Shown here: positions 27,244 to 36,688 of the stretch, piece after piece
How positions within the stretch are numbered: the stretch's first letter is position 1
How the letters are laid out: each line of letters starts with the position of its first letter
Source of the DNA: Thioalkalivibrio sp. HK1
GTDB lineage: Bacteria > Pseudomonadota > Gammaproteobacteria > HK1
Length of the DNA: 64,000 nucleotides
Direction of reading: 5' to 3'
NCBI GenBank assembly: GCA_000583135.1
Contig: JFBG01000014.1
Span: forward strand, 1 to 64,000
Position numbers and translations under genes: made by a program
The notes under the pieces: model-generated
What the model was told of the DNA's origin: nothing
Database searches by the model: none
What the model saw: only the letters and a program-made list of their open reading frames with translations

Positions 27244-27530
27244 CTTCGGTGATCCTTCGGCGCTATTCAATATGGTTCTTTTAAAAAGCCGTGCTTATAA
27301 GGACTCGATATAAAAGAATCGAAAAAAATCGTTGCACTGACATCACCGGCAAAAAAGACCGCTTTATCAAATACGGGCTTCGACTCACCCTGCGCCCTCC
27401 GGCTCTTGTCGATGAAGACTCATAAGGCCATGATGATTGGCTGGAAGACCCGAAACGGTCGAGGACACTCTTTACAAGAGATCGTGGGATGGTCGCCGCC
27501 GGCACAGCGATAGGGTGATCGAAGGCTTCC
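27244..27530. other. Intergenic region with a short relic matching the frc-like gene
   Basis: Between the terminator and the hisA stop. The 28 nt at 27426-27453 match 26140-26167 inside the frc-like gene at 26 of 28 positions (peptide GHDDWLEDP versus GHEDWLEDP), with an in-frame stop just upstream. Nothing else is recognised. Confidence 0.5.
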
Positions 27531-28268
27531 CTATGAGCCGAGCTCGTCCGCCAGCGCTTGGGCTTGCGAGAAATCCAGCGTTCCTTCATAAAGAGCGCGG
27601 CCGATGATCGCTCCGGTGATCCCCTCGTATTCGACTTCGCACAGCGCGCGGATATCATCCAAACTACTGACCCCGCCGGAAGCGATGATCGGCACCGATA
27701 CCTCCCTTGCCAAGGAGACCGTCGCTTCCAAATTCACCCCGTCCATCATCCCGTCCCGGCTGATATCGGTGAAGACGAAGGCCTCCGCCCCATCTCGTTC
27801 GAAGCGCAGGGCGAGATCGAGAATATTGTGACCTGAGAGTTTCGACCAGCCATCCACCGCAATTTTTCCATCGCGCACATCGAGGCCGATGATGATCCGG
27901 CCGGGGAATTCGGCGCAGACATCGGCGATGAAATGAGGGGCGGTGGCGGCGCGGGTGCCGAGGATGACGAAACGCACCCCGGCATGGATATAACTCTCGA
28001 TTTTTTCCTCGTCCCGGATGCCGCCGCCGACTTGCACCGGTATTTCGGGATAGGCCTCGGCGATGGAGCGGATCACTCCGGCATTTTTCGGCTCGCCGGC
28101 GACCGCCCCGTCGAGATCGACGATATGCAAGCGCCGGGCACCGGCCTCGATCCAACGCTCGGCCATCGCCAGAGGATCGTCGGAAAAGACGGTCGCGGTC
28201 TCCATCCGCCCCCGTTGCAGGCGCACGCATTGACGATCCTTGATATCGATTGCCGGGATGAGAAGCAT
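27531..28268 (-). CDS. hisA: ProFAR isomerase (histidine biosynthesis)
   Basis: TIM barrel of 245 aa, normal length. Motifs: [19 protein letters not shown] with the catalytic Asp8, [46 protein letters not shown] with the second catalytic Asp, [14 protein letters not shown] and [13 protein letters not shown]. It converts ProFAR to PRFAR, the step before HisF. The start is the conserved MLLIPAID. It is alone on the minus strand here; hisF, its normal neighbour, lies beyond a 7.9-kb plus-strand block. Confidence 0.96.
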   Translation of the reverse strand: MLLIPAIDIKDRQCVRLQRGRMETATVFSDDPLAMAERWIEAGARRLHIVDLDGAVAGEPKNAGVIRSIAEAYPEIPVQVGGGIRDEEKIESYIHAGVRFVILGTRAATAPHFIADVCAEFPGRIIIGLDVRDGKIAVDGWSKLSGHNILDLALRFERDGAEAFVFTDISRDGMMDGVNLEATVSLAREVSVPIIASGGVSSLDDIRALCEVEYEGITGAIIGRALYEGTLDFSQAQALADELGS

Positions 28269-28796
28269 CGCATTTCCCCCTTTTCATAAGGAGCCGAAAG
28301 GCGGCTCGCACCGATATTGTCCATGCCGCAAGACCCTTCGCCCTTCGACGAATCCCGCCCCCTTGCGGGCAATGAACAGGCGATATCGCAAGCGACGATC
28401 GATCGCCGCCCTTATCCGAGGCCCGCATTGTGCGCCGAAGAAGGCGTCGCTCGAAAGCCCGAGCGAGGGCATCGACGCCGGCGCCTCGATCATATCCTCG
28501 GGCGCCCACCACCCTATCCCTCGAGCGGATATCCCTTATCAAGGCAGCCGAAAAAGCGCTTCATCGCCCTTCGAGGCTCGATGGCGTTTTTTCGATATCG
28601 GTTCGAGGCGAATGATGGCTCTTTGCAAAAGATCTTGTCGATGCCTTGGGATAAGTCCGGGTCGATTATTTTAATCGCCCCGGCGAGATCGTCAATCGAT
28701 ACCCCGCCTGCGGATCTACGATATCTCGAACGAGATCATGACAAGCGATATCGGAAAACGATATCGGGCGGCAAAGATGCGGCCAATGCCGCCCTT
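28269..28796. other. Intergenic region, nothing recognised
   Basis: About 530 bp between the IlvD/Edd gene and hisA, both on the minus strand. Open frames lack homology. Dense CGATATCG-type words occur (for example around 28748-28768). It probably holds the hisA promoter. Confidence 0.4.
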
Positions 28797-30539
28797 TCAA
28801 AAAATATCCGGCTCGCCGGGATTGGATCCGAAATCGCTTTGCAGATAATCGAAATCGCAGCCCTCGTTGGCTTGGGTGATATGACGGGCGAACATCCATC
28901 CATAACCCCGCCGAAAACGCGGCTCGGGCGCTATCCACGCCGAACGCCGAGCGGCGATCTCCTGCTCGGGAACGAGCATGTCGATGCGGCGCTCCCCCAC
29001 ACTGATACGCACCCGATCCCCGCTGCGAAGCAGGGCCAGCGGCCCCCCGACATGCGACTCGGGAGCGATATGGAGCACGCAGGCCCCGTAGCTGGTCCCG
29101 CTCATGCGGGCATCGGAAAGGCGCACCATGTCTCGCACCCCCTGTCGAAGCAGTTTTTTCGGGATCGGAAGCATCCCCCACTCCGGCATACCGGGGCCGC
29201 CTTGAGGTCCGGCCCCGCGAAGGACGAGAACGGTATCGGCATCCACATCGAGGGATTCGTCGTCGATGGCCGCTTTCATCTGCGGATAGTCGTCGAAGAC
29301 CAATGCCCGTCCCTCATGCTCACGCAGGCGCGCCTCGCAAGCCGCCGGTTTGATGACGCAACCGTCGGGGGCGAGATTGCCCCGCAACACCGCAAGCGAT
29401 CCCTCGTGATAGATCGGATCCTCCAAGGAGCGAATGACATCGGGGTCGAAGACCTCGGCATCGGCGATGCTCTGCCCGAGACTCCGGCCGCTGACGGTCA
29501 TGGCCTCGAGATCGAGGCGATCCGAAAGGCGCCGCATCAAGGCGCACAAGCCGCCGGCGTAGAAGAAATCCTCCATCAAATAGCGATCGCCCGATGGACG
29601 AATATTGGCGATCACCGGGGTGGACCTCCCGGCGGCATCGAAATCATCGAGCGACAAAGGCACCCCGGCTCGACGAGCGATGGCGATCAGATGGATGATG
29701 GCATTGGTCGAGCAACCCAAGGACATGGCCACCGCCAGCGCATTGGCGACGGCGCGGGCATCGAGGATTCGATCCGGGCGAAGATCTTCGAGCACCATCT
29801 CGACGATACGCCTTCCGCAATCGGCGGCCATGCGAGGGTGGCCGGAGTCGGCGGCGGGGATCGAGCTCGCCCCCGGCAGGCATAATCCCAAGGCGTCGGC
29901 GATCGCGGTCATGGTGCTGGCCGTACCCATGGTCATGCAATGACCGTAGGAGCGGGCGATCCCGCCCTCGACTTCGTTCCACTCCTCGATTCCGATCTTC
30001 CCCGCCCGCCGCTCGTCCCAATACTTCCAAGTATCCGATCCGCTCCCCAAGACTTCGCCCCTATAGTTGCCCCGCAGCATCGGCCCCGCCGGGAAAAAGA
30101 TGAAAGGCAGCCCGACGCTCAAAGCCCCCATCAACAACCCCGGGGTGGTCTTGTCGCACCCTCCCATCAACACCGCCCCGTCGATCGGATGGCTGCGCAG
30201 GAGCTCCTCGGTCTCGATGGCGAGGAGGTTGCGATAGAGCATGGTGGTCGGCTTGACGAAGGGCTCGGACAAGGAGAGCGCCGGCAGTTCCAAGGGGAAT
30301 CCTCCGGCTTGGAAGACCCCGCGCTTGATATCCTCGACCCGATGCCGAAAGTGCTGATGGCATTGGTTGATATCCGACCAGGTATTGACGATGGCGATGA
30401 AGGGCTTGCCCTCGAAGTCCCGGCGCGAGTAGCCCATCTGCATCGCCCTGGAGCGATGGCCGAAACTGCGCAGATCGTCGGGGTCGAACCAACGCCCGCT
30501 GCGAAAGATTTGGGGTTTATCCGGCTTTTCTTGGCTCAT
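28797..30539 (-). CDS. IlvD/Edd family sugar-acid dehydratase
   Basis: Protein of 580 aa. Motifs: YSRRDFEGKPFIAIVNTWSD, NQCHQHF, GAVLMGGCDKTTPGLLMGA (cluster Cys), GHCMTMGTASTM (second Cys), LGCSTNAIIHL (third region), GPQGGPGMPEWGMLPIPKKL and VRLSDARMSGTSYGACVLHI. These C-terminal motifs are closest to the pentonate/arabinonate dehydratase branch rather than biosynthetic IlvD. It removes water from a sugar acid to give the 2-keto-3-deoxy acid using an Fe-S cluster. It is last in a minus-strand run with a TRAP transporter, suggesting the TRAP system imports its substrate. The start is at MSQEKP, just after the micropeptide stop. Confidence 0.88.
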   Translation of the reverse strand: MSQEKPDKPQIFRSGRWFDPDDLRSFGHRSRAMQMGYSRRDFEGKPFIAIVNTWSDINQCHQHFRHRVEDIKRGVFQAGGFPLELPALSLSEPFVKPTTMLYRNLLAIETEELLRSHPIDGAVLMGGCDKTTPGLLMGALSVGLPFIFFPAGPMLRGNYRGEVLGSGSDTWKYWDERRAGKIGIEEWNEVEGGIARSYGHCMTMGTASTMTAIADALGLCLPGASSIPAADSGHPRMAADCGRRIVEMVLEDLRPDRILDARAVANALAVAMSLGCSTNAIIHLIAIARRAGVPLSLDDFDAAGRSTPVIANIRPSGDRYLMEDFFYAGGLCALMRRLSDRLDLEAMTVSGRSLGQSIADAEVFDPDVIRSLEDPIYHEGSLAVLRGNLAPDGCVIKPAACEARLREHEGRALVFDDYPQMKAAIDDESLDVDADTVLVLRGAGPQGGPGMPEWGMLPIPKKLLRQGVRDMVRLSDARMSGTSYGACVLHIAPESHVGGPLALLRSGDRVRISVGERRIDMLVPEQEIAARRSAWIAPEPRFRRGYGWMFARHITQANEGCDFDYLQSDFGSNPGEPDIF

Positions 30540-30540
30540 A

Positions 30541-30663
30541 TCAGGCAAATCCGGTGGCAAGGGCGAACATCGATACGATGATGCCGGCGGCGGCGGCAAA
30601 GCCGACGATACCGGGCCACACACCGTAAGTGCGATCCGTTTCGCGCCAGTCTTTTTCGATCAT
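30541..30663 (-). CDS. Predicted single-pass membrane micropeptide
   Basis: Frame of 40 aa (52 aa if the ATG at 30699 is used). Acidic/basic N-terminus MIEKDWRETDRTYGVWPG, then one hydrophobic helix IVGFAAAAGIIVSMFALATGFA reaching the C-terminus. The stop is one base before the dehydratase start codon, implying translational coupling, and it lies between dctQM and the dehydratase. AGGA is about 15 nt upstream of the shorter start, so initiation is uncertain. It could be an accessory subunit for the TRAP permease. No homologue recalled. Confidence 0.5.
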   Translation of the reverse strand: MIEKDWRETDRTYGVWPGIVGFAAAAGIIVSMFALATGFA

Positions 30664-30826
30664 TTCGTCGATATTCCTCGAAGTGGCCGAGATCGACATC
30701 GACCTCGCAGGCAAGGATTGAAGCGGCGATGTCGACCATCGGCGAGTATACCCACCATCGAAAGCCTCGCCCGAAAGCGCACAATTGCGCAAGCAATGCG
30801 GTGCGGATCGCTCGAAGCCGAAGGCG

Positions 30827-32905
30827 TCAACTACCGAGCCACTGGGGCAAGAACAAGGCGATCGGCGGAAAAAACATCACCAGCATCAATCCGATGATTT
30901 GCAGGGCGATAAAGGGGAGCACGGCAACGAAAATTTCCTGCAGGCTGATTTGCGGCGGGGCCACCGATTTCAACCAAAAACATGCCGGACCGAAGGGCGG
31001 AGAGAGAAAATAGATCTGGATGCTCATCACGAAGAGGATGCCGAACCAGACCGCCGCCCAATCGGAATCCAGACCCAGTTCCGGGGCCATCGCCGTCACC
31101 ACCGGGGCGAAAACCGGCACGGTGATGAAAACGATGGCGATCCACTCCATGAACGTGCCCAGGATCACGAGGATACCCATCATCACGAAGATCACCCCGA
31201 TGGCGGGCAAGCCGAGATCGAGCAGGAGGCTGCGCATGAAATCGCCGCCGCCGATCAGGTTGTAGATGCCGACGAAACTGACCGCCCCCAAGATCAACCA
31301 GATAATCGTGCCGACCGTGCTCATGGTGCCCGAAAGGGCGGCCTGCAACAGATCCCAATCGAAGCGATTGCGCACCGCCGCCACCACGATGGCCCCGAAG
31401 ACCCCGACCGCCGCGGCCTCGGTCACCGAGGCGATCCCGGCATAAATCGATCCCATCACGCAGGCGATCAGGAAAATGCACAGGATCACCGCGGTCATGC
31501 GGGAGCGGGAAAGGCCGGATTTCGAACCGGTCAACTTCGCGACCTCCGCCGCCGTGGGGGCCAAGGCGGGATTGAGATGGCAGCGAAGGAGCACGAAGGA
31601 GGCGTAGAAAAAAGCCAACATCAAACCCGGTACGGCCCCGGCCATGAAGAGATCGCCGATGGCGACCTCCGCCGTCAACCCGTAGACGATCATGATGATG
31701 CTCGGCGGGATCAAGGTCGCCAGCGCCCCGGAGGCGCAGATCACCCCCACCGTCAGTTTGCGGTCGTAGCCCAAGCGCAGCATCTGCGGCAAGGCGACGA
31801 GCCCGAGCATCACGATCTCGCCCCCCATCACCCCCGACATCGCCGCCAAGATCACCGCCACCACCACGGTTTGCACCGCGACCCCGCCGCGTAGATTGCC
31901 GGCGAAGATCGACATGGCATCGAAAAGATCCTCGGCGACCCCGGCGCGCTCCAAGATGGAAGCCATCAGCACGAAAAGCGGCACCGCCACCAGCGGATAT
32001 TTTTCCAACAAGCCGAAGGCGTTGGTCGATACCAGATACAGGCCCTTGGGGCCGAAAAAGAAGAGCGCGCAGATCACGGAGACGATCAAGGTGACGATGC
32101 CCAGCGGCATCCCGGTGATCATCAGCAGCACCAAAGCGGCGACGATGATCAGGCTGAGCCAACCGATCCCCAGCCCCCGGATATCGACCATTTGCGAGGG
32201 ATCGAGGGCTTGCCCCAGTCCCGAGAAAAAGCGATCCGGGGCGGCCAGCGCGCTCGCATCATCGCTGTAATGGGCGACCACGATGGCCAACAGGCGCAGC
32301 GCGATCAGGGCCAGAACGATGAGCACGATCCCCTTGGCCAGCGGCGTTTCGAAATGACGATAGAGATTGACCGAGAGCTGCGAGAGATAAAGAAGGGCGC
32401 CGATGGCCAATACGCTTTTGAGCAACATCGGCTGCGGGGAATTGAAAGCGCTGCCCGCCCGCTCGATCAGATCGATCGAATCCAAGGCATGGGTCAGGGC
32501 ATCGCAAAGCAGCAGGAAAAGCGCCGCCACCCCGACCGTCATCGCAAAGAGATCCAAGCGCCACCTGGCCCGCTGACCGATCAGGATGTAGATCACGGTG
32601 ATGCCGATATGGCGCCGCTTCAAGGTGACGTAGCCTGCGGAGATCATCCACGCGAAGGCGCACAGCACCATCACCACTTCGAAAGCCCATTGGGTGGGAG
32701 CGGAGAAGACGTAGCGCATGACCACCTCGTACAAGGTGATCGCCGCGCACAGGATGTAAAACTGAGCCACGGCGAGACCGCTGAAATGGCTCAGATGGTC
32801 GATCGCCGTATATCGATCCTTCGTCGGGGGGATGTGCCCGGGCTCTTCCGGCGTCGGCGACGCCGAGCCGAGCAAGCCGGACAAGCCCGTGGATGAAGTG
32901 GACAT
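30827..32905 (-). CDS. TRAP transporter fused small and large membrane subunits (DctQ-DctM)
   Basis: Fusion of 692 aa. The first ~190 residues are DctQ-like (four helices, with YEVVMRYVFSAPTQWAFEVVM and KRRHIGITVI); two extra helices link to DctM (about residues 250-690) with MSGVMGGEIVMLGLVALPQML, ASGALATLIPPSIIMIVYG, AGIASVTEAAAVGVFGA and GTFMEWIAIVFITVPVFAPV. It imports a carboxylate using the sodium or proton gradient with DctP. The start at 32905 (MSTSS) is preferred; a 17-residue longer version is possible. It is downstream of dctP and a lipoprotein gene. Confidence 0.92.
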   Translation of the reverse strand: MSTSSTGLSGLLGSASPTPEEPGHIPPTKDRYTAIDHLSHFSGLAVAQFYILCAAITLYEVVMRYVFSAPTQWAFEVVMVLCAFAWMISAGYVTLKRRHIGITVIYILIGQRARWRLDLFAMTVGVAALFLLLCDALTHALDSIDLIERAGSAFNSPQPMLLKSVLAIGALLYLSQLSVNLYRHFETPLAKGIVLIVLALIALRLLAIVVAHYSDDASALAAPDRFFSGLGQALDPSQMVDIRGLGIGWLSLIIVAALVLLMITGMPLGIVTLIVSVICALFFFGPKGLYLVSTNAFGLLEKYPLVAVPLFVLMASILERAGVAEDLFDAMSIFAGNLRGGVAVQTVVVAVILAAMSGVMGGEIVMLGLVALPQMLRLGYDRKLTVGVICASGALATLIPPSIIMIVYGLTAEVAIGDLFMAGAVPGLMLAFFYASFVLLRCHLNPALAPTAAEVAKLTGSKSGLSRSRMTAVILCIFLIACVMGSIYAGIASVTEAAAVGVFGAIVVAAVRNRFDWDLLQAALSGTMSTVGTIIWLILGAVSFVGIYNLIGGGDFMRSLLLDLGLPAIGVIFVMMGILVILGTFMEWIAIVFITVPVFAPVVTAMAPELGLDSDWAAVWFGILFVMSIQIYFLSPPFGPACFWLKSVAPPQISLQEIFVAVLPFIALQIIGLMLVMFFPPIALFLPQWLGS

Positions 32906-33018
32906 CGAAGGCTTACCCCAAGGCCGTCCGAGAAAAGAGCGGGCGCTCGATCCCAAGTCTCATGCCAAGGCTCATTGCGATGCCTCTTTGCGCCGGAGCC
33001 CGATGCAAAGTCATCCGA

Positions 33019-33519
33019 TCACCCTTCCCAGTGCACCCGATTGCGAAATTCGGCTCCGATTCGCTCGATCCAGATATCGGCTTCCTTGGCAGAAATCACG
33101 CCGTTGTCGACCCCCTCCTCGACGAAGGGGGCGAAGCTCGCCGTCAGGGTATCGATCAGATCGACCGGATCGAATCCGAATTTTTCGCAAATCGCCGCCA
33201 AATTCATCCCCTCGTCTTCCATCAATACATGCATTTCCCGATGAGTGATGCCGAGATAGGCCTCCAGCACATTTTGAATGTCGGCGTGTCCCCGATGGAG
33301 CCCCAGCCTGCCGTCCCCCCATGCGGCAACGACCAATCGCTCGAGGTCGGCCTTGCTGTCGACGGTCCCGTCGAAACCGGAGCGAGCACCGGGGCCATGC
33401 GCTTTCATATTCACGATCCTCTCTCCCGTGGCCGAGGAGACGATATCCTCGGCCGAGGTGCAGGCCGTCAACCAAAGGGCGATGAGCGCCGATATCGACA
33501 AGGCCCTCAAGGCTTTCAT
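33019..33519 (-). CDS. Predicted lipoprotein within the TRAP cluster
   Basis: Protein of 166 aa. The signal sequence MKALRALSISALIALWLTAC ends in a lipobox with the lipidated Cys at residue 20. The C-terminal part (YLGITHREMHVLMEDEGMNLAAICEKFG ... VEEGVDNGVISAKEADIWIERI) looks like the helical LGIT-type repeat seen in small secreted proteins that pair an alpha-hairpin with a short linker. AAGGAG precedes the ATG at 33519; an upstream extension of the frame lacks a signal. Located between dctP and dctQM, which suggests an accessory envelope role in uptake. Function unknown. Confidence 0.75.
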   Translation of the reverse strand: MKALRALSISALIALWLTACTSAEDIVSSATGERIVNMKAHGPGARSGFDGTVDSKADLERLVVAAWGDGRLGLHRGHADIQNVLEAYLGITHREMHVLMEDEGMNLAAICEKFGFDPVDLIDTLTASFAPFVEEGVDNGVISAKEADIWIERIGAEFRNRVHWEG

Positions 33520-33639
33520 TCCCCGCTCCTTGGAAAGGGAGCCAAGAGGTGCAAGCCCCTCGGCGACCGATGATCGCCCGCCCCGGGCAGCCGTCTTCGC
33601 CGCCCGGCGACGAGTCGATCCTGCAACCGGCTTACGCTC

Positions 33640-33675
33640 GCTGCCTTGCCAGGGAGGATTCCTTGGCAAGGCAGC
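33640..33675 (-). terminator. Stem-loop downstream of dctP
   Basis: GCTGCCTTGCCA at 33640-33651 pairs with TGGCAAGGCAGC at 33664-33675, extended by three more pairs around a 6-nt loop. It lies between dctP and the lipoprotein gene on the minus strand, without a U-tract. It probably stabilises the dctP mRNA or reduces read-through. Confidence 0.75.
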
Positions 33676-33810
33676 ATCCGAAGACGACGCTCTTTTTCAA
33701 TCAAAGCATCGACCCCCTCGCCTTCGCCTTTTCGCGCGTTCGAACGATCAAGGCTTGTCCGATCCGGCCAAGCGAGAGGATTTCTCGCGATTGGGCATTC
33801 GAGCATCCGA

Positions 33811-34869
33811 CTATTTGAGCAGGCCGTAACGCTTCATGAAGTCGATATGAGCCTCGTAGGCCTCCTTGGCCAGATCGGACTGCTCGGCGAAATCGGCCCA
33901 TGCGGACATCGCGATTTGGCGAAATCGATCGCGCTCGGCTTGCGGCCAATCGACGATCTCCTCGACCGTCCCCTGCCCGGCCCGATCCTTCGCCACCAAG
34001 TTGCGATCCTCGATATCGGCGGTGCGTCGAAGGTCGGTATAGGCCGCCAGATACCATACTTCCAGGATCGAACGCTCGGCTTCGCTCAAATCGTTCCAAA
34101 CATCCTTGTTGACGATGAACTGCAATACCGCCTGACTGTGGATGCCGGGATAGATCGGATAACGAGCGATCTTGTGCATCCCCGAGGCGTTGTTATTGAC
34201 ATAGGCGCTGGCATCGGCGGCGTCGACGATGCCCTTTTCGAGCGAGGTATAGACCTCGGAGAAGGGAATCGCCACCGGGCTCGCCCCCGCCCGCTTGAAG
34301 ACCTCGGACGCCAGACCCTCGGGAGAGCGGATTTTGATCCCTTCGAGATCGTCGACCCCGCGAATGGGCTTCGTCGATACCAATGCCTCCCGGGCGTAAG
34401 GGCCGCAGCCGATGACGTGAATCTTGCCCTTGCCGTATCGATCATAGGCCTTTTGCAAGATCTCCTTGCCGCCGCCGTTCATGCAGAAGATCTGCACCTG
34501 ATCCGGATTGTCGTAGCCGGCGATGAGGTCGCCGAGCATCGCGAAAACGGGATCGCGTCCCGAGAAATAGGAAACGGCATTGAGGTCGCCGTCCAAGATA
34601 CCCACGGCCACGGCATCGATGGTCTCTCGATGCGGAACCACCGAACGGGTGGGGAGGATTTGAAGTTCCAACGAGCCCCCGGACATCTCCTTGACCTTGG
34701 GCGCCCAAACCTCGGTCAGCTGCCGATAGGTGAAATCGCCGGCATTCTGGCTGGCTTGAAGTTTGAGCACCTTGGCCGCCTCGGCCGAGGCCGAAAGGGC
34801 GCAAAGGGCGAGCGCGCCGAGCGCCGCCATCACGATGCCTCGAGCGGATATCGAACGATCCTTCGTCAT
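33811..34869 (-). CDS. TRAP transporter periplasmic substrate-binding protein
   Basis: DctP-family protein of 352 aa. A signal peptide is visible (GIVMAALGALALCALSASAEA). Family segments: VLKLQASQNAGDFTYRQL, EMSGGSLELQILPTRSVVPHRE, IRGVDDLEGIKIRSPEGL, PVAIPFSEVYTSLEKGIVDAADAS and LQFIVNKDVWNDLSEAER. The conserved arginine that binds the ligand carboxylate is present in KIRSPEG. It is encoded 101 bp after tauC on the same strand. Ligand unknown; the nearby IlvD/Edd dehydratase suggests a sugar acid, and the adjacent tau genes would also allow a sulfonate. Confidence 0.92.
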   Translation of the reverse strand: MTKDRSISARGIVMAALGALALCALSASAEAAKVLKLQASQNAGDFTYRQLTEVWAPKVKEMSGGSLELQILPTRSVVPHRETIDAVAVGILDGDLNAVSYFSGRDPVFAMLGDLIAGYDNPDQVQIFCMNGGGKEILQKAYDRYGKGKIHVIGCGPYAREALVSTKPIRGVDDLEGIKIRSPEGLASEVFKRAGASPVAIPFSEVYTSLEKGIVDAADASAYVNNNASGMHKIARYPIYPGIHSQAVLQFIVNKDVWNDLSEAERSILEVWYLAAYTDLRRTADIEDRNLVAKDRAGQGTVEEIVDWPQAERDRFRQIAMSAWADFAEQSDLAKEAYEAHIDFMKRYGLLK

Positions 34870-34970
34870 CGTCTTATCTCCTCTTTATCGATCTTCGCCC
34901 CCGATCGACGGCTCGTCTTTGCGCAAGCGTTTTTTCGATCGGCGGCCGTTATTCCCCGAAAAAGCGCCCA

Positions 34971-35867
34971 TCAGACCTTGCCCTTCCAAGGAACGAGTGA
35001 TTTTTCGAGCCGGCGCATGGCCAAGTCGAAAACGAAAGCCACCGCCCCGATGACCACGATACCGAGAAAGACGATATCGGTGGCAAGGAAGCGAGCGGCA
35101 TTGAGCACCATCACCCCGATCCCCGCCTTCGCCGCCACCATCTCCGCCGCCACCAAGGTGGTCCAGCCGAAGGCGATGGCGACCCGCATCCCGGTGAGGA
35201 TCTCGGGCAGTGCGGCCTTGATCACCACTTGCCGGATCACCTGCCCCCGGCTCGCCCCCATCGAATAGGCGGCGTGGATCTGCTCGATCGAAACCGATCG
35301 CACCCCGGCGCGGGCGTTGATGGCGATCGGCGCGAAACAGGCCAGATAAATCAAGAAGATCTTGCCGGATTCACCGATACCGAACCAGATGATGGTCAGC
35401 GGCAGGTAGGCCAAAGGAGGAATCGGGCGGTAGAACTCGATCGGGGGGTCGAAGACCCCGCGGGTGAAGCGGCTCATGCCCATCGCCACCCCGATGGGTA
35501 TGGCGGTGATCGCCGCAAGGAAAAACGAGGTGAATACCCGATAAAGACTCCACAGAATATGCTCGTGCAGGGCGTGCTCGCTGAATCCGTGGCAGGGAGC
35601 GCTCACCTCGTCCAAGGCCCCGATGAAGACCAAAAACACCTCCGTATAGTGGCTCGTGCAGGCGATCTTGTTGAATTTCGAGATCACCATCTCCGGCGAT
35701 GGCAGGAAAAGCGGACGGATCAGTTCGAGATGGGTGATGAGCCACCAGCCCCCGAGGATCACCACGATGGTGACCAAACTGATGAAGGTGCTGTTGCCTC
35801 GCCCGGGAGCCCCGTATTGATCGACGATGGGAAGGGAGGCCTTGCGAGCGAAGGGATTGAGGCTCAC
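34971..35867 (-). CDS. tauC: Taurine-type ABC transporter permease
   Basis: Inner-membrane permease of 298 aa. Motifs: WWLITHLELIRPLFLPSPEMVISKF, RVFTSFFLAAITAIPIGVAMGMS, IEFYRPIPPLAYLPLTIIWFGIGE and the EAA-like loop AYSMGASRGQVIRQVVIKAALPEILTGMRVAIAFGWTTL. About 35 residues between SPEMVISKF and the second helix (CTSHYTEVFLVFIGALDEV...) form an unusually long loop containing two cysteines. The ATG overlaps the tauB stop (ATGA). It works with TauA and TauB in sulfonate uptake. Confidence 0.9.
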   Translation of the reverse strand: MSLNPFARKASLPIVDQYGAPGRGNSTFISLVTIVVILGGWWLITHLELIRPLFLPSPEMVISKFNKIACTSHYTEVFLVFIGALDEVSAPCHGFSEHALHEHILWSLYRVFTSFFLAAITAIPIGVAMGMSRFTRGVFDPPIEFYRPIPPLAYLPLTIIWFGIGESGKIFLIYLACFAPIAINARAGVRSVSIEQIHAAYSMGASRGQVIRQVVIKAALPEILTGMRVAIAFGWTTLVAAEMVAAKAGIGVMVLNAARFLATDIVFLGIVVIGAVAFVFDLAMRRLEKSLVPWKGKV

Positions 35868-36688
35868 GGCGCACCTCCGGCGGCGGTGGTATCGGCGATC
35901 TCGTCGACTTCCTCGCCATGGATGATCGAGAGGATCTCCTCTCGCATGCGAATGAATTCAGTGGATGATTTGATCTTGCGGGCATCGCCGATTTCGAGGA
36001 AGCGATGGCAGAAATCCAAGGAATATTCGTGGGTGATCCTTCCCGGTCGAGGAGACATCACCACCAAGCGAGTGGCCATGAAAAGCGCCTCCTCGACGCT
36101 ATGGGTGATGAAAAAAACCACCTTGTCGGTGGCTTTCCACACTCTCAATATCAGTTCTTGCATATTCTCCCGCGTGAAGGCATCCAACGCCCCCAAGGGC
36201 TCGTCCATCAACAACATATCCGGATCGCAAGTAAGGGCCCGCGCCAACCCCACCCGTTGCTGCATGCCTCCGGAGAGCTGGTAGATCGGATAGCGTTGGA
36301 AATCGGATAGCCCCACCAGCGAGAGGTTCTCTTGCGCCCGCCGGCGGCGTTCGGATGCCGGGATCCCTTGCAGCATCAGGCCGAACTCGGTGTTCTCGAC
36401 CACATTCAGCCACGGCAGCAAGGCATGCTTTTGAAAGACGACCCCCCGATCGCGACCCGGCCCGGTGATCGGATGACCGTGATTGAGGATCTCCCCCGAG
36501 GTGGGGGTGAGAAAACCGGCGATGACATTGAGCAAGGTGGTCTTGCCGCAACCCGAGGCCCCCAAGGCAACCACGAATTCACCGCTTCGAAAATCGAAGT
36601 CGATATTGTCCAGAGCCTTGACCGTACCTGCGCCCTCGAGTGCCGGGAATTCCATCGAGACCCGAGACAGGCTGATCACCGTCGCCAT
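35864..36688 (-). CDS. tauB: Taurine-type ABC transporter ATPase
   Basis: ATPase of 274 aa. Walker A GASGCGKTTLL, Q-loop VFQKHALLPWLNVVEN, signature LSGGMQQRVGLARAL, Walker B MLLMDEPLGALDAFTRE, and switch His in FFITHSVEEALFMATRL. The SsuB/TauB/NrtD subfamily pattern is clear. The C-terminus RMREEILSIIHGEEVDEIADT is longer than usual. It follows tauA after a 334-bp gap that contains a stem-loop and is translationally coupled to tauC. It energises import of the TauA ligand. Confidence 0.94.
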   Translation of the reverse strand: MATVISLSRVSMEFPALEGAGTVKALDNIDFDFRSGEFVVALGASGCGKTTLLNVIAGFLTPTSGEILNHGHPITGPGRDRGVVFQKHALLPWLNVVENTEFGLMLQGIPASERRRRAQENLSLVGLSDFQRYPIYQLSGGMQQRVGLARALTCDPDMLLMDEPLGALDAFTRENMQELILRVWKATDKVVFFITHSVEEALFMATRLVVMSPRPGRITHEYSLDFCHRFLEIGDARKIKSSTEFIRMREEILSIIHGEEVDEIADTTAAGGAP

